In this document: positions 52,924 through 61,840 of the stretch, piece by piece | Layout: each line of letters begins with the position of its first letter | How positions within the stretch are numbered: position 1 is the first letter of the stretch | NCBI RefSeq assembly: GCF_001434275.1 | Contig: NZ_AZEZ01000073.1 | Span: 1-64,000, forward strand | Reading direction: 5' to 3' | Origin: Companilactobacillus mindensis DSM 14500 | GTDB taxonomy: Bacteria > Bacillota > Bacilli > Lactobacillales > Lactobacillaceae | Length of the DNA stretch: 64,000 nucleotides | Position numbers and translations under genes: made by a program | Notes under the pieces: generated by a model | Told to the model about the DNA's origin: nothing | The model's input: the letters and a program-made list of their open reading frames with translations, nothing else | Databases searched by the model: none

Positions 52924-53721
52924 ATGGATAAGATAATTTTAGGGAGATATCTACCTGGGGATTCGATTATTTACCGTTTGGACCCGCGGGGGAAATTTTT
53001 ATTAACATTCTATTTCGTAGGAATCGTCTTTTTAGCCAATAATGTGGCTTCTTATGCGTTCTTATTAGCTTTTGTATTGTTCGCAGTTTATTTATCAAAG
53101 ATAAACTTTGGCTTCTTTATTAAGGGATTACGGCCGATATTTTGGCTGATCTTATTTACAGTAGCCTTGCAGCTGTTCTTCACGCCTAGCAATCATCCAC
53201 TGTGGCACTGGGGGATTTTGACCTTCTCCAAAGAGGGAATGGTTATTGCCGGTTATATTTTTATCAGATTCGTTCTGATCATATTCATTTCGACATTGCT
53301 GACCTTAACAACGACACCTATCGAGATTTCCGATTCGATCGAGAGCATTCTCAAGCCGTTGAAGAAAATCAACTTTCCAGTTACTCAGGTAGCTTTAATG
53401 TTGTCGATTGCGTTAAGATTCGTGCCGTTATTAGTAGATGAAACCACCAAGATCATGGATGCCCAGAGAGCTCGGGGAGTCGACTTTGGTGAAGGTGTAT
53501 TGATCAAGCGGATCAAGTCGTTTGTACCGATCCTGATTCCATTGTTCGTCAGCAGTTTCTCGATTGCTTATGATCTGGCAATTGCGATGGAATCAAGAGG
53601 CTACAAAGATGGCGAGGGCCGCAGCAAGTACCGAGTACTCAGTTGGGATAAACGCGACAATTTGATGGTGCTGTTTATGGCCGTAGTAACAATTATTTTA
53701 TTATTTTTACGGAGTTATTAA
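52924..53721 (+). CDS. ecfT: ECF transporter transmembrane subunit EcfT
   Basis: EcfT is the membrane scaffold that joins the two ATPases to substrate-binding S-components. The 265 aa have about five to six helices and the two cytoplasmic coupling motifs, ARG in QRARGVDFG and SRG in MESRGYKDG. ATG directly follows the ecfA2 stop. No S-component is encoded here, as expected for a group II ECF module. Confidence 0.95.
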   Translation: MDKIILGRYLPGDSIIYRLDPRGKFLLTFYFVGIVFLANNVASYAFLLAFVLFAVYLSKINFGFFIKGLRPIFWLILFTVALQLFFTPSNHPLWHWGILTFSKEGMVIAGYIFIRFVLIIFISTLLTLTTTPIEISDSIESILKPLKKINFPVTQVALMLSIALRFVPLLVDETTKIMDAQRARGVDFGEGVLIKRIKSFVPILIPLFVSSFSIAYDLAIAMESRGYKDGEGRSKYRVLSWDKRDNLMVLFMAVVTIILLFLRSY

Positions 53722-53724
53722 TTT

Positions 53725-54471
53725 ATGACAAGATACAAACTGACCATCGCTTATGATGGGACTAAGTTTCATGGTTTTCAGCGTCAAAATGATCTGCGTA
53801 CCGTTCAAGGCGTCGTTGAGAAAGCTTTGACAAAGATGACTAAAGGAAAACACGTCGATGTAGTTGGTTCGGGGCGAACTGACGCGGGCGTGCATGCTTT
53901 AGGTCAAGTGATCCACTTTGACTATCCCGGTCAAATCCCAGCTGAAAACATGCTCAGAGCTATCAATTCTTTGATGCCATTGGATGTTTTGGCTAAAGAT
54001 AGTGAGATCGTCGATGATAATTTTCACGCTCGTTTTGGAGTGACGAAAAAAACTTATCAATATCGAGTCTCCTGTACTCACTACACTGATCCGTTCAAAC
54101 GTTTTTATACTGGGCATTACGCCTATGATTTGGATGTAGATAAAATTCAAGTTGCCTTGAAAGATCTAGTTGGTGAACACGATTTCACGAGTTTTGCGGC
54201 TTCAGGTGGAATGATAGAAAATAAAGTTAGGACTATCTATTCTGCGACAGCCGTGTATAATAAGAGCAATGACGAACTAATTTTTGAATTTACGGGCAAT
54301 GGCTTCCTATATAATATGGTTAGAATTTTAGTTGCTACTCTGTTAGAGATCGGTAATGGGCGCAGGGATGTTCATGACTTCTTGCGATTGTTTGAAGTAA
54401 AGGATCGCCAAGAGGCACGTGGCACAGCACCTGCAAGTGGGCTATATTTAAAAGAAGTTTTTTACGATTAA
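53725..54471 (+). CDS. truA: tRNA pseudouridine(38-40) synthase
   Basis: TruA makes pseudouridine at positions 38-40 of tRNA anticodon arms. The 248 aa carry the catalytic Asp in [11 protein letters not shown] and the typical [10 protein letters not shown] start. ATG start 3 bp after ecfT, with a GGAG site inside ecfT. The ecfT-truA-rplM order is the usual Bacilli arrangement. Confidence 0.95.
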   Translation: MTRYKLTIAYDGTKFHGFQRQNDLRTVQGVVEKALTKMTKGKHVDVVGSGRTDAGVHALGQVIHFDYPGQIPAENMLRAINSLMPLDVLAKDSEIVDDNFHARFGVTKKTYQYRVSCTHYTDPFKRFYTGHYAYDLDVDKIQVALKDLVGEHDFTSFAASGGMIENKVRTIYSATAVYNKSNDELIFEFTGNGFLYNMVRILVATLLEIGNGRRDVHDFLRLFEVKDRQEARGTAPASGLYLKEVFYD

Positions 54472-54473
54472 TC

Positions 54474-54482
54474 TGTGGATAA
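54474..54482 (-). promoter_or_regulatory. DnaA box upstream of rplM
   Basis: TGTGGATAA is the exact inverse DnaA consensus and lies 3 bp before the -35 of the rplM promoter. It is the second such site at a ribosomal promoter in this window. Confidence 0.4.
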
Positions 54483-54485
54483 ATA

Positions 54486-54514
54486 TTGACTTAATATAGA
54501 AATCACAGTATTAT
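54486..54514 (+). promoter_or_regulatory. rplM-rpsI promoter
   Basis: TTGACT (54486-54491) and TATTAT (54509-54514) are 17 bp apart. The start is expected near 54521. Confidence 0.85.
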
Positions 54515-54520
54515 TGTAAC

Positions 54521-54597
54521 TGGTATTGTTTGCCCCACGATAAGCCCCGGAAACTTATTAGGTTGTCAAACAGACGTAGAAACTGGAGGAATTTATA
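54521..54597 (+). promoter_or_regulatory. Probable L13 leader of rplM-rpsI
   Basis: The leader folds into an outer stem TGTTTG/CAAACA (54527-54532, 54567-54572) and an inner stem ATAAG/CTTAT (54540-54544, 54554-54558) with CCCC loops. Firmicutes have a known autoregulatory L13 leader at this place. The match is by position and simple fold, not by a covariance search. Confidence 0.65.
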
Positions 54598-55041
54598 GTG
54601 CGTACAACACCATTAGCAAAAGCAAGTGAAGTTGAACGTAAATGGTATGTAATTGACGGTGAAGATGTTGTCTTAGGTAGACTTTCATCAGTTGTTGCTT
54701 CTATTCTTAGAGGTAAGAACAAACCAACTTACACACCTAACGTTGATACAGGTGATAATGTTATTATCATCAATGCAGATAAAGTTAGATTAACAGGTAA
54801 GAAAGCTAAGAATAAGATTTATTATTCTCACTCAGATCACCCAGGTGGGTTGAAGAGTATTTCAGCCGGCGAAAAGAGAGCTACTAAGCCAGAACGCTTC
54901 GTAGAAGACTCAATTCGTGGTATGTTACCTAAGAACACTCTTGGTCGTCAAGAAATCAAGAAGTTGCACGTATATGCAGGTTCTGATCACCAACACCAAG
55001 CACAAAATCCAGAAATGTTGGATATCAACAAACTAATCTAA
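54598..55041 (+). CDS. rplM: 50S ribosomal protein L13
   Basis: L13 is an early 50S assembly protein. The 147 aa include [16 protein letters not shown] and [14 protein letters not shown] start with TGGAGG. It is in an operon with rpsI and probably autoregulated through its leader. Confidence 0.97.
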   Translation: MRTTPLAKASEVERKWYVIDGEDVVLGRLSSVVASILRGKNKPTYTPNVDTGDNVIIINADKVRLTGKKAKNKIYYSHSDHPGGLKSISAGEKRATKPERFVEDSIRGMLPKNTLGRQEIKKLHVYAGSDHQHQAQNPEMLDINKLI

Positions 55042-55054
55042 GGAGGAAAAGAAT

Positions 55055-55447
55055 TTGGCACAAGTATCATACGCCGGAACAGGTCGTCGCAAGGATTCAG
55101 TTGCTCGTGTACGCCTAGTACCCGGAAACGGAAAGATTACTATCAACAAACGTGATGTCAAAGATTACATTCCTTTTGACAATTTGATTGCTGATATGAA
55201 ACAACCTCTAGATGTTACTGAAACAGCTGACAACTATGACGTTATTGCTAACGTTAACGGTGGTGGCTTCTCAGGACAAGCTGGAGCAATTAGACATGGT
55301 ATCGCAAGAGCCCTACTTGATGTAGATCCTGATTTCAGACCATCACTCAAGTCAGCCGGCTTCTTAACACGTGACCCTCGTATGAAGGAACGTAAGAAAC
55401 CAGGTCTCAAGAAAGCCCGTAAGGCTTCACAATTCTCAAAACGTTAA
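55055..55447 (+). CDS. rpsI: 30S ribosomal protein S9
   Basis: S9 reaches the P-site tRNA with its C-terminal tail. The 130 aa include [16 protein letters not shown] and end [14 protein letters not shown] start with AGGAGG. Confidence 0.98.
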   Translation: MAQVSYAGTGRRKDSVARVRLVPGNGKITINKRDVKDYIPFDNLIADMKQPLDVTETADNYDVIANVNGGGFSGQAGAIRHGIARALLDVDPDFRPSLKSAGFLTRDPRMKERKKPGLKKARKASQFSKR

Positions 55448-55472
55448 TATTTACTATTATCGGTTTGATTTT

Positions 55473-55505
55473 AAAAACATCTCTCAGTGTGAGGGATGTT
55501 TTTTT
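55473..55505 (+). terminator. Terminator after rpsI
   Basis: A 14-bp stem with one G-U (55473-55486, 55490-55503) and a 3-nt loop, followed by a T-run. Confidence 0.9.
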
Positions 55506-55534
55506 GTTATATATTAATAACGGAGGAGAGTGAT

Positions 55535-56044
55535 ATGTTGAATATTGAAAAGTTATCCACAAGTTATCAAGTTAGAAAATTAGATGCTAAAGATGCTAAC
55601 AAAGCCTATGCGCTAGTTCAAAGCAATCCGCTGTACTTTGCCTATTGTCCACCACAGGCGACTAGACACTCGATTTTAGAGGATATGAAGGTCGTGCCAG
55701 CCAACAAAAATTTGGACGACAAATATTATCTAGGTTTCTTTGACGGCAATGATTTGATAGCCATCTTGGATTTGATCACAGGCTATCCCAATAATACCAG
55801 TGCTTGGATCGGCTTCTTCATGGTCGACGCTAAGTATCAGAGACAAGGTATTGGCACAAAGATCATCGATAGTTTGAATGGCGAATTGTTAAAGTCAGGC
55901 ATCAAGCGAATCGAATTGGCTTATGGCAAGGGTAATGAACAGAGTGAAAAGTTCTTGTTGAAGACTGGCTTTGTTAAAGATGGCCGAGAGATTAAAGTTC
56001 CAGGGTATACGGTCGTTGTTATGGAGAAGATTTTGACGGCTTAA
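55535..56044 (+). CDS. GNAT family N-acetyltransferase
   Basis: This 169-aa cytosolic GNAT enzyme transfers acetyl from acetyl-CoA to an unknown amine. Motif A with the pyrophosphate loop RQGIGT is near residue 108, and the GFxKDGRE segment is near 147. ATG 55535 was chosen for CGGAGGAG upstream; the in-frame codon at 55496 lies inside the rpsI terminator. It carries a perfect DnaA-box 9-mer at 55553-55561, which may be chance. Stand-alone; a hairpin element follows. Confidence 0.85.
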   Translation: MLNIEKLSTSYQVRKLDAKDANKAYALVQSNPLYFAYCPPQATRHSILEDMKVVPANKNLDDKYYLGFFDGNDLIAILDLITGYPNNTSAWIGFFMVDAKYQRQGIGTKIIDSLNGELLKSGIKRIELAYGKGNEQSEKFLLKTGFVKDGREIKVPGYTVVVMEKILTA

Positions 56045-56088
56045 TATGTGAATAATAAGAAATGAGTTTAAAATACAACTATATTTTC

Positions 56089-56180
56089 CATTAATATACA
56101 GTGTAAACGCGGAATAAAAGATAGCTTTTCCGCCTAACAAAAAGCCGTCTCTGATTTGAAATACTGAATCAGAGACGGTT
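56089..56180. repeat. Hairpin element and terminator, related to the one at 35.53-35.61 kb
   Basis: The right part is a terminator-like hairpin with core CCGTCTCTGATT/GAATCAGAGACGG (about 56145-56175) and AAAA/TTTT ends. The left part, TTTTCCATTAATATACAG then TGTAAACGC, matches 35532-35558 closely. A small extra hairpin GCGGAA/TTCCGC is present only in this copy. Confidence 0.6.
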
Positions 56181-56230
56181 TTATATTAATTTTCGAAGGC
56201 TAATCATGTTTTGTTTCGTTCTCATATGTA

Positions 56231-56264
56231 TGTGACAAGTTGTGACATGGGGATGTTATATAAT
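56231..56264 (+). promoter_or_regulatory. Promoter region of the McrBC-like operon with direct repeat
   Basis: TATAAT lies at 56259-56264. TGTGACA occurs twice, at 56231-56237 and 56241-56247, exactly one helical turn apart. No -35 has ideal spacing, so the repeat may be an activator or repressor site. This is inference. Confidence 0.45.
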
Positions 56265-56294
56265 AACGATATTAAGCTTATGGGGGATGCAAAA

Positions 56295-57830
56295 TTGGAT
56301 AACGTAGAAGAAAATTCAAAACCAATCGTAAGGGAAGATTATTTAAAATTCAGGAATTTATTAAAATACTTTGTACATATTTTGATAGTTAATTCTGATA
56401 AAAGAAATGTTCAAGTTATGATGCAAAAGAAGTATCCAGACATGGATCCTAAATGGAAAGGTTCCATTGAAGATGCGGATGAACCGATCGTTCAAGAATA
56501 TTTAACAAAAATCGGCCGACCTATTGAAGAGAAAAAAGCTAGTGAAAGTTGGAATGGCAAAGGTCAAGACGGTGGTTCGATCAGAAAAGATTATCTAAAA
56601 TATCGTGAATATAGTACTGGAACAATTGATGTCAAGATTGCGGGGGGATTTCAAGTTCACAGTCGTGGTAGTTACATTAACTGGATCAATTCTAGATGTA
56701 ATATTGTAGCCACTTGGAATCATGACAAAAATGAAGTTGTCGGATTGAGAATGTATTTGAGTGGTGTAGATGATGAAGATCAACCAAGATATGATTTGAT
56801 AAAACTCACTGATCTGGGTATTTATGATAGTGATGATACGGAACCGACGGAAGTACTAAAGAAGTTTTTTAGAGATTATACGACCTTCTTAAAAGAACAT
56901 CCGGTTGTAAAGGAAGAGAAAAATATGCCAAATACCAGTGTAAGAGTTAAATCATTGATCGAAAAACTTGAAAGTTCTAAAAATATTATTTTACATGGTG
57001 CTCCAGGTACAGGCAAAACTTATATAGCTAGACAAGTTGCTGCGCAGATGATTGGTATTGATGAATCGGAATTAAGCGCTAGTCCTCAATATAGTTTTGT
57101 CCAATTTCACCCTAGTTACGATTACACTGATTTTGTCGAAGGATTACGTCCAATCATCAATGATGATGGCAGTATGTCTTTTGAATTAAAAGATGGTGTT
57201 TTCAAGAGATTCTGTGAAACAACTTATCAAGCAGATTCCGACAAGAAGTTTGTTTTTGTGATCGATGAGATCAATCGTGGTGAAATTTCCAAAATTTTTG
57301 GTGAATTATTCTTCTCTGTTGATCCGGGATATCGGGATAAGAAGTACGGCATCAATACTCAATATTCTAATTTACATTCTAATAACGAAAAATTCTTTAT
57401 TCCAAATAATGTTTATATTATTGGAACTATGAATGATATCGATCGTTCAGTTGATACATTTGATTTTGCTATGAGAAGACGTTTTAGATTTATCAATGTT
57501 ACAGCAGCTGAATCGATGGATATGTGGGATGACAGTGAGTTATCTGATGATGATAAGGAACAAGCTAAGAAACGTTTGACAGCTCTTAATCAAGTGATTG
57601 AGAATATCGACGGTCTTAATTCTGATTATGACATTGGTGCTAGTTATTTTATGAAACTTGCTGAACTGGGCAAAGACAAATATGAAGTTCTCTGGAATGA
57701 TTTCTTAGAACCATTGTTGTCAGAATATTTACGTGGCACAGCTAATGAAACTGAAAATATGATTGCTTTGGAAAAAGCCTATAAGAACGATAAAACAGAA
57801 GAGACCATTGACCATAAAGAGGTCGAATAA
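56295..57830 (+). CDS. mcrB: McrB-like AAA+ GTPase of a type IV-like restriction system
   Basis: The C-terminal half is a clear McrB motor: Walker A GAPGTGKT at about 235-242, the family segment FVQFHPSYDYTDFVEGLRP, Walker B FVIDEINRGEISKIFGEL near 321, and the GTP-specificity-type motif GTMNDIDRS near 377-385. McrB rings bind modified DNA and drive McrC to cut. The N-terminal 220 residues are not recognised as a known reader domain. They hold two similar segments (VREDYLKFR 12-20 and IRKDYLKYR 96-104). TTG 56295 is preferred for GGGGGA upstream; ATG 56280 lacks a site. 511 aa. Confidence 0.85.
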   Translation: MDNVEENSKPIVREDYLKFRNLLKYFVHILIVNSDKRNVQVMMQKKYPDMDPKWKGSIEDADEPIVQEYLTKIGRPIEEKKASESWNGKGQDGGSIRKDYLKYREYSTGTIDVKIAGGFQVHSRGSYINWINSRCNIVATWNHDKNEVVGLRMYLSGVDDEDQPRYDLIKLTDLGIYDSDDTEPTEVLKKFFRDYTTFLKEHPVVKEEKNMPNTSVRVKSLIEKLESSKNIILHGAPGTGKTYIARQVAAQMIGIDESELSASPQYSFVQFHPSYDYTDFVEGLRPIINDDGSMSFELKDGVFKRFCETTYQADSDKKFVFVIDEINRGEISKIFGELFFSVDPGYRDKKYGINTQYSNLHSNNEKFFIPNNVYIIGTMNDIDRSVDTFDFAMRRRFRFINVTAAESMDMWDDSELSDDDKEQAKKRLTALNQVIENIDGLNSDYDIGASYFMKLAELGKDKYEVLWNDFLEPLLSEYLRGTANETENMIALEKAYKNDKTEETIDHKEVE

Positions 57831-57831
57831 T

Positions 57832-59223
57832 ATGTGGATAACGGATAATACTTCATTTAAAGGTGAAGCTGTTCAGACTATCAAAAATACTTATCCAAAA
57901 TTGTTAAATAAATTGAGCAATAACACGTTGGAAAACTTGGCTCAAAGCAGTAATTTATTACTTTTTCCAAATGATATTTCTGAGAGTGGTGATTTGGATA
58001 AGGATGCTATGATCGTTAAAACGTATAACGGAACGATTCAATTTCAAAATGTCATTGGTTTTATTGGTTATGGGCAGGAACGGTTAAATATTCACTCACG
58101 GTTTTCAACTGAAGGCATGGGCGATAATTTTTTACATTATATGTTAAAAAGAGTCCTAAATATCAATGTTACAAATTTGGAAACCGATACATCTAATAAA
58201 TTAGAGTTATATGATTTGTTACGATATATTTTTCCGAGTTACCTTAATGCGGCTTTGAAAAAAGGGGTTTTACGGCAATATCAACGGTTTGAATATAATG
58301 ATGCCAATATCAAAGGAACAATCGATATTGCTCGCCATATTAAGCAAAATACGCCGTTTACTGGCAAAGTTGCTTATTCGACGCGAGAGTACACTGGTGA
58401 CAACAATGTCATGGAACTGATACGGCACACGATTGAGTATATTCAGTCATCTTCAAGAAATGGAAATCAGATTTTGAATTCATCCGATGAAGTGAGACAT
58501 AATGTGGCAGCCGTTATCCGGTCAACGCCGTCGTATAGTATTGGTAAACGGCAGAAGGTGATTATTAAAAATCAATTAACACCGGTACGACATGCTTTCT
58601 ATACGGAATATCGTGATCTACAACGACTCTGTTTGATGATTTTAAGACACCAAAAAAATAATCTCGGTGATGGGGATGATCAAACGATTCACGGAATTAT
58701 CTTTGATGTTGCTTGGTTGTGGGAAGAGTATTTGAATACTTTGATGAAAGATAAAGGAATTCAACATCCACATAATCGAGCTGATAATCGAACGGAATTG
58801 GATAAGAAAAATCCATTTTATATTTTTAAATCTGATACAGAAAGTTCTAAGGGGAGACGTTTGGTTTATCCAGATTTCTTTTCAACTGAAGGTAAATTCG
58901 TATTGGATGGAAAATATAAAAAAGGTTTGGATAATGATGGCGACAACAAGGACAGCAAAGGTGGGCTGCAACGAAATGATTTGAATCAGATGATTACTTA
59001 TATGTATATCCAAAAATACCGCAGCGCCAGCGTTATTTACCCGGCCACGACTAAAGGACAAGGGGAAACTTTGATTGGAGTTTTAAATGGTTATGGTGCA
59101 AAAATTTTCAAATATGGATTGATGATTCCTCAGAATATTGCAGATTTTGCTAGTTTTGAATCAGCCATGAAAAAGAGTGAAGCAGCTTTTGGAAACTATA
59201 TAAATAAGCGCTATAACGATTAG
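57832..59223 (+). CDS. mcrC: McrC-like PD-(D/E)XK nuclease subunit
   Basis: This 463-aa partner of McrB has the McrC family layout, with an N-terminal beta-rich part that inserts into the McrB ring and a C-terminal nuclease. The nuclease motif is YPDFF with the first acidic residue at about 348, then VLDGKYK with Asp and Lys at about 359-361. ATG 57832 starts one base after the mcrB stop, with AAGAGG upstream. Together the pair should restrict DNA carrying some base modification. The modification is not known. Confidence 0.85.
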   Translation: MWITDNTSFKGEAVQTIKNTYPKLLNKLSNNTLENLAQSSNLLLFPNDISESGDLDKDAMIVKTYNGTIQFQNVIGFIGYGQERLNIHSRFSTEGMGDNFLHYMLKRVLNINVTNLETDTSNKLELYDLLRYIFPSYLNAALKKGVLRQYQRFEYNDANIKGTIDIARHIKQNTPFTGKVAYSTREYTGDNNVMELIRHTIEYIQSSSRNGNQILNSSDEVRHNVAAVIRSTPSYSIGKRQKVIIKNQLTPVRHAFYTEYRDLQRLCLMILRHQKNNLGDGDDQTIHGIIFDVAWLWEEYLNTLMKDKGIQHPHNRADNRTELDKKNPFYIFKSDTESSKGRRLVYPDFFSTEGKFVLDGKYKKGLDNDGDNKDSKGGLQRNDLNQMITYMYIQKYRSASVIYPATTKGQGETLIGVLNGYGAKIFKYGLMIPQNIADFASFESAMKKSEAAFGNYINKRYND

Positions 59224-59243
59224 GGTATGGAAAAATTTAATAC

Positions 59244-59293
59244 ATAAGCAAAAGAGCCAATATTCAATTACGAATATTGGCTCTTTTGCTTAT
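59244..59293. terminator. Bidirectional terminator with perfect 22-bp stem
   Basis: Arms 59244-59265 and 59272-59293 pair perfectly around a 6-nt loop. It separates the convergent mcrC and lectin genes. The CCAATATTC/GAATATTGG core resembles the hairpin at 1004-1056. Confidence 0.9.
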
Positions 59294-59313
59294 TGGCAAT
59301 TAATGCATCACTA

Positions 59314-61665
59314 TTAGTTTTTAATCCCATCCGAAACAGTCCAAGTGATCGTACCATGATAAGTGCCGCTGATTTGGTAAGAACTCTGTTTCAAAAGGAT
59401 ACCTTGGTTGACGAGCCACTGTTTGCTGATTTGGAAGACTTGGGCGCCATCAACTGTTTTAGTACCGGTAGCAATTGTCGTTAAACTGTTCTGCAATGAC
59501 TTTTGATTGCCATTCTTGTCAACGAAGATGATTCCACCGTTGTTCCATTTGGCAGATGCGTCACCTTTGTTGATCAGGTCACTTGACTGAGCTTGTAAGG
59601 TCCAAGAAGAATCTTTAGCACGTTCGTCAGTAACAAAGACGTTCCAATCATCGGACCGGCCAATGGTTCTATCCGTTGGATAGCTGTTGACCGATTTGAA
59701 ACTACTTGTGTTGGCTGTAGTTAATAACAGGCCACCAAGTACGTTGATGTGGTATTCGATTTGATTAGAAACGTTGTGATAATCATCTTCAACGGTAAAG
59801 ATAATATCATTGTCGCCATCTTTTAAGTCACTTGCTGAGATTGGGAAGTGGAAAGTATCACTGGAGCTTGAATCGACGATACTATCCATCGAGGTAGCGA
59901 TCTTTGAAGTTTGACCATTGATATTTGCGTAAACTTGGAATTTAGTAGGATCGATTGCAGTTGAAGTATTGTAGGCAACTTTACCGCCCAAATTAACGTT
60001 GTCACCGATCTGAATTGATTGGTTGGTATCATCTGTTGCTGTTAAGGTGATTTTCTTAGGTTGGACGATCTTGAAAGGTGTTGTCATAACATCGGTATAT
60101 AAATTACTACCGTCAAAGCTGGCGTGAGCTGTGGCAACTGAAGTCGTGGCTAAAGGTTTGCCGTTAGTATCGTTGCTTGATTTGGCAGTTCCATAAACTG
60201 TCAAGGTTGCCCTAGTAGGATCAGTCGTACCCAAAGCTTTAGTTAAAGTATGTTTAATAGTAGTTTGATCACCAGTCAAAGCAATTGTTTCAGTTGGCGT
60301 GGTGTCGTCGCCGTAAGTTATTGTGGCATTCTTATAAGTGATATTGGTTGGCAAAGTGATGTTAGCAACAATATTCGACCATCCTTTTGAACCACTGACA
60401 TATTTAGGATTGTAAGTTAAAGCCAATTCATCGCCATTATTGACTGAGTTAGCTTGATCGGTGCCACCACTAGTTACTTCACGGTTATTTTGGGTCACAT
60501 CGAAAAGTTGGGAAGTTAAGTCACCTTCAGTGATAGAAGGGATGGATTCAAAGATAATTAAGTTGGTTTCAGTTACTTGACCAGTTGAACCAGTGAATCC
60601 CCAATATAGTTTATGATCAGTGCCAGTTAAGTGAAACGGATTATTGCTGATGACATTACCAGAAGAATCCTTTTCTTGAATAGGTACGGTTTGAGTAATA
60701 ACATCGCTATTAGGTGTACCATCCATGTTTTTATCATCAAAATCATATTTAACTTGTGGATAAGCTTGGCCACTGCCACCTTGATTAGTGGATACATTGG
60801 CAGGTTCCCAAGTGATAGTTATGTGGTGCCATTTGGCATCGGTCAAAAGCGTAGGTTTTTGTATTAAGTTAGAGTGTCTTAAAGCTGGACCATTAGTAAG
60901 ATTATCTATGTAAGTATATGGTGAAGCTGGAAACCCAGAAGCTATATGGTCATCGCCCTTTTTCAGTTGAGTATCAAAGTTACTATCAAAGCCACCAGCA
61001 TTCATGTTGGGAAAAGTATCAAACTCAAGAGCCCAACTATTCTGAATGGCCCGATTAGCTAAGTCTTGGCTAGTGTTGTTGGCGGGTTTGAAATCAGTAG
61101 TAACACCGCCCAAAACACCCATCGTTTCACCACCGACACCATTTCTTAAATTACCGTAATAATCAGACGCGTTGGAAGTATCATCACTGACATTTTGCAA
61201 AACGAAAGCCATACCATCACCGTTATAAACAGATGAGCTGCCGTTACCACCAAAATACAACCACATGGACATTGTTTGCCGGCGAGTAGTATCAATGTAG
61301 TTCTGATCGGCTTCATTAGATTGACTGCGTTTTGACCAAACTGCAGAAACAGTATTTGGAACCATATTTTCAGAAATCAATACGACGGCCTGAGAAGATG
61401 AATTACCCGAAGTTCCAGGTTCCAAAATTTTACCAGGATTATTATTAGTGCCACCAACGGGCGCTAAATTAGGAACATTGAACCAATCGTTCAAATTTTT
61501 AATTCCATCAGGTACCGTTCCTTTAAGGACTGTGGAAGATGATGAAGAGGAGCCTTTTACCTTTTGAGTAGTAGCTGAGTGAACTGTGGTGTATGTGAAT
61601 GATAATATTGAGAATAATCCAACAAGGATTAGCATAAATGTAGAAATGAATAATTTTTTCTTCAT
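59314..61665 (-). CDS. Secreted L-type lectin-like protein with C-terminal WxL domain
   Basis: This 783-aa protein has a signal peptide (about 1-30, ending TTVHSA), a short Ser-rich linker, then a lectin-like domain of about residues 55-390 with MSMWLYFGG, DGMAFVLQN, ALEFDTF and WHHITITWEP, the strands typical of legume-type lectins. Ig-like segments follow. The last 100 residues form a WxL domain: WTLQAQ with W688 and the end GTYHGTITWTVSDGI. WxL domains bind peptidoglycan without covalent linkage. ATG start with GAAGGGGGG. WxL proteins are often clustered; this one stands alone. Confidence 0.85.
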   Translation of the reverse strand: MKKKLFISTFMLILVGLFSILSFTYTTVHSATTQKVKGSSSSSSTVLKGTVPDGIKNLNDWFNVPNLAPVGGTNNNPGKILEPGTSGNSSSQAVVLISENMVPNTVSAVWSKRSQSNEADQNYIDTTRRQTMSMWLYFGGNGSSSVYNGDGMAFVLQNVSDDTSNASDYYGNLRNGVGGETMGVLGGVTTDFKPANNTSQDLANRAIQNSWALEFDTFPNMNAGGFDSNFDTQLKKGDDHIASGFPASPYTYIDNLTNGPALRHSNLIQKPTLLTDAKWHHITITWEPANVSTNQGGSGQAYPQVKYDFDDKNMDGTPNSDVITQTVPIQEKDSSGNVISNNPFHLTGTDHKLYWGFTGSTGQVTETNLIIFESIPSITEGDLTSQLFDVTQNNREVTSGGTDQANSVNNGDELALTYNPKYVSGSKGWSNIVANITLPTNITYKNATITYGDDTTPTETIALTGDQTTIKHTLTKALGTTDPTRATLTVYGTAKSSNDTNGKPLATTSVATAHASFDGSNLYTDVMTTPFKIVQPKKITLTATDDTNQSIQIGDNVNLGGKVAYNTSTAIDPTKFQVYANINGQTSKIATSMDSIVDSSSSDTFHFPISASDLKDGDNDIIFTVEDDYHNVSNQIEYHINVLGGLLLTTANTSSFKSVNSYPTDRTIGRSDDWNVFVTDERAKDSSWTLQAQSSDLINKGDASAKWNNGGIIFVDKNGNQKSLQNSLTTIATGTKTVDGAQVFQISKQWLVNQGILLKQSSYQISGTYHGTITWTVSDGIKN

Positions 61666-61782
61666 AATTTTTTCCCCCCTTCAAATGAACAAACTATAAG
61701 AAATGTATACCTATTAAATTAATTATAGTCCCTTGCGGGATTAGTTTAAACATATTTGAATCTATATTTGCAAGATATATCA

Positions 61783-61791
61783 TGGTATTAT
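61783..61791 (+). promoter_or_regulatory. Extended -10 promoter for the 153-aa gene
   Basis: TGGTATTAT (61783-61791) is an extended -10, about 50 bp before the start codon. No -35 is clear. The gap 61666-61840 also holds a small CCC/GGG hairpin near 61730-61740. Confidence 0.4.
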
Positions 61792-61840
61792 TTGTTTGTT
61801 GAGGATATTGAATTAAGTTCCAAGAGATGGAAGGAGTAAA

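Noticed and set aside
56211-56294. Longer start for the McrB-like gene
   Set aside because: The extra codons cover the promoter and the TGTGACA repeats and have no ribosome site.
59293-59484. Plus-strand open frame of 63 codons
   Set aside because: It is antisense to the end of the lectin/WxL gene and has no ribosome site.
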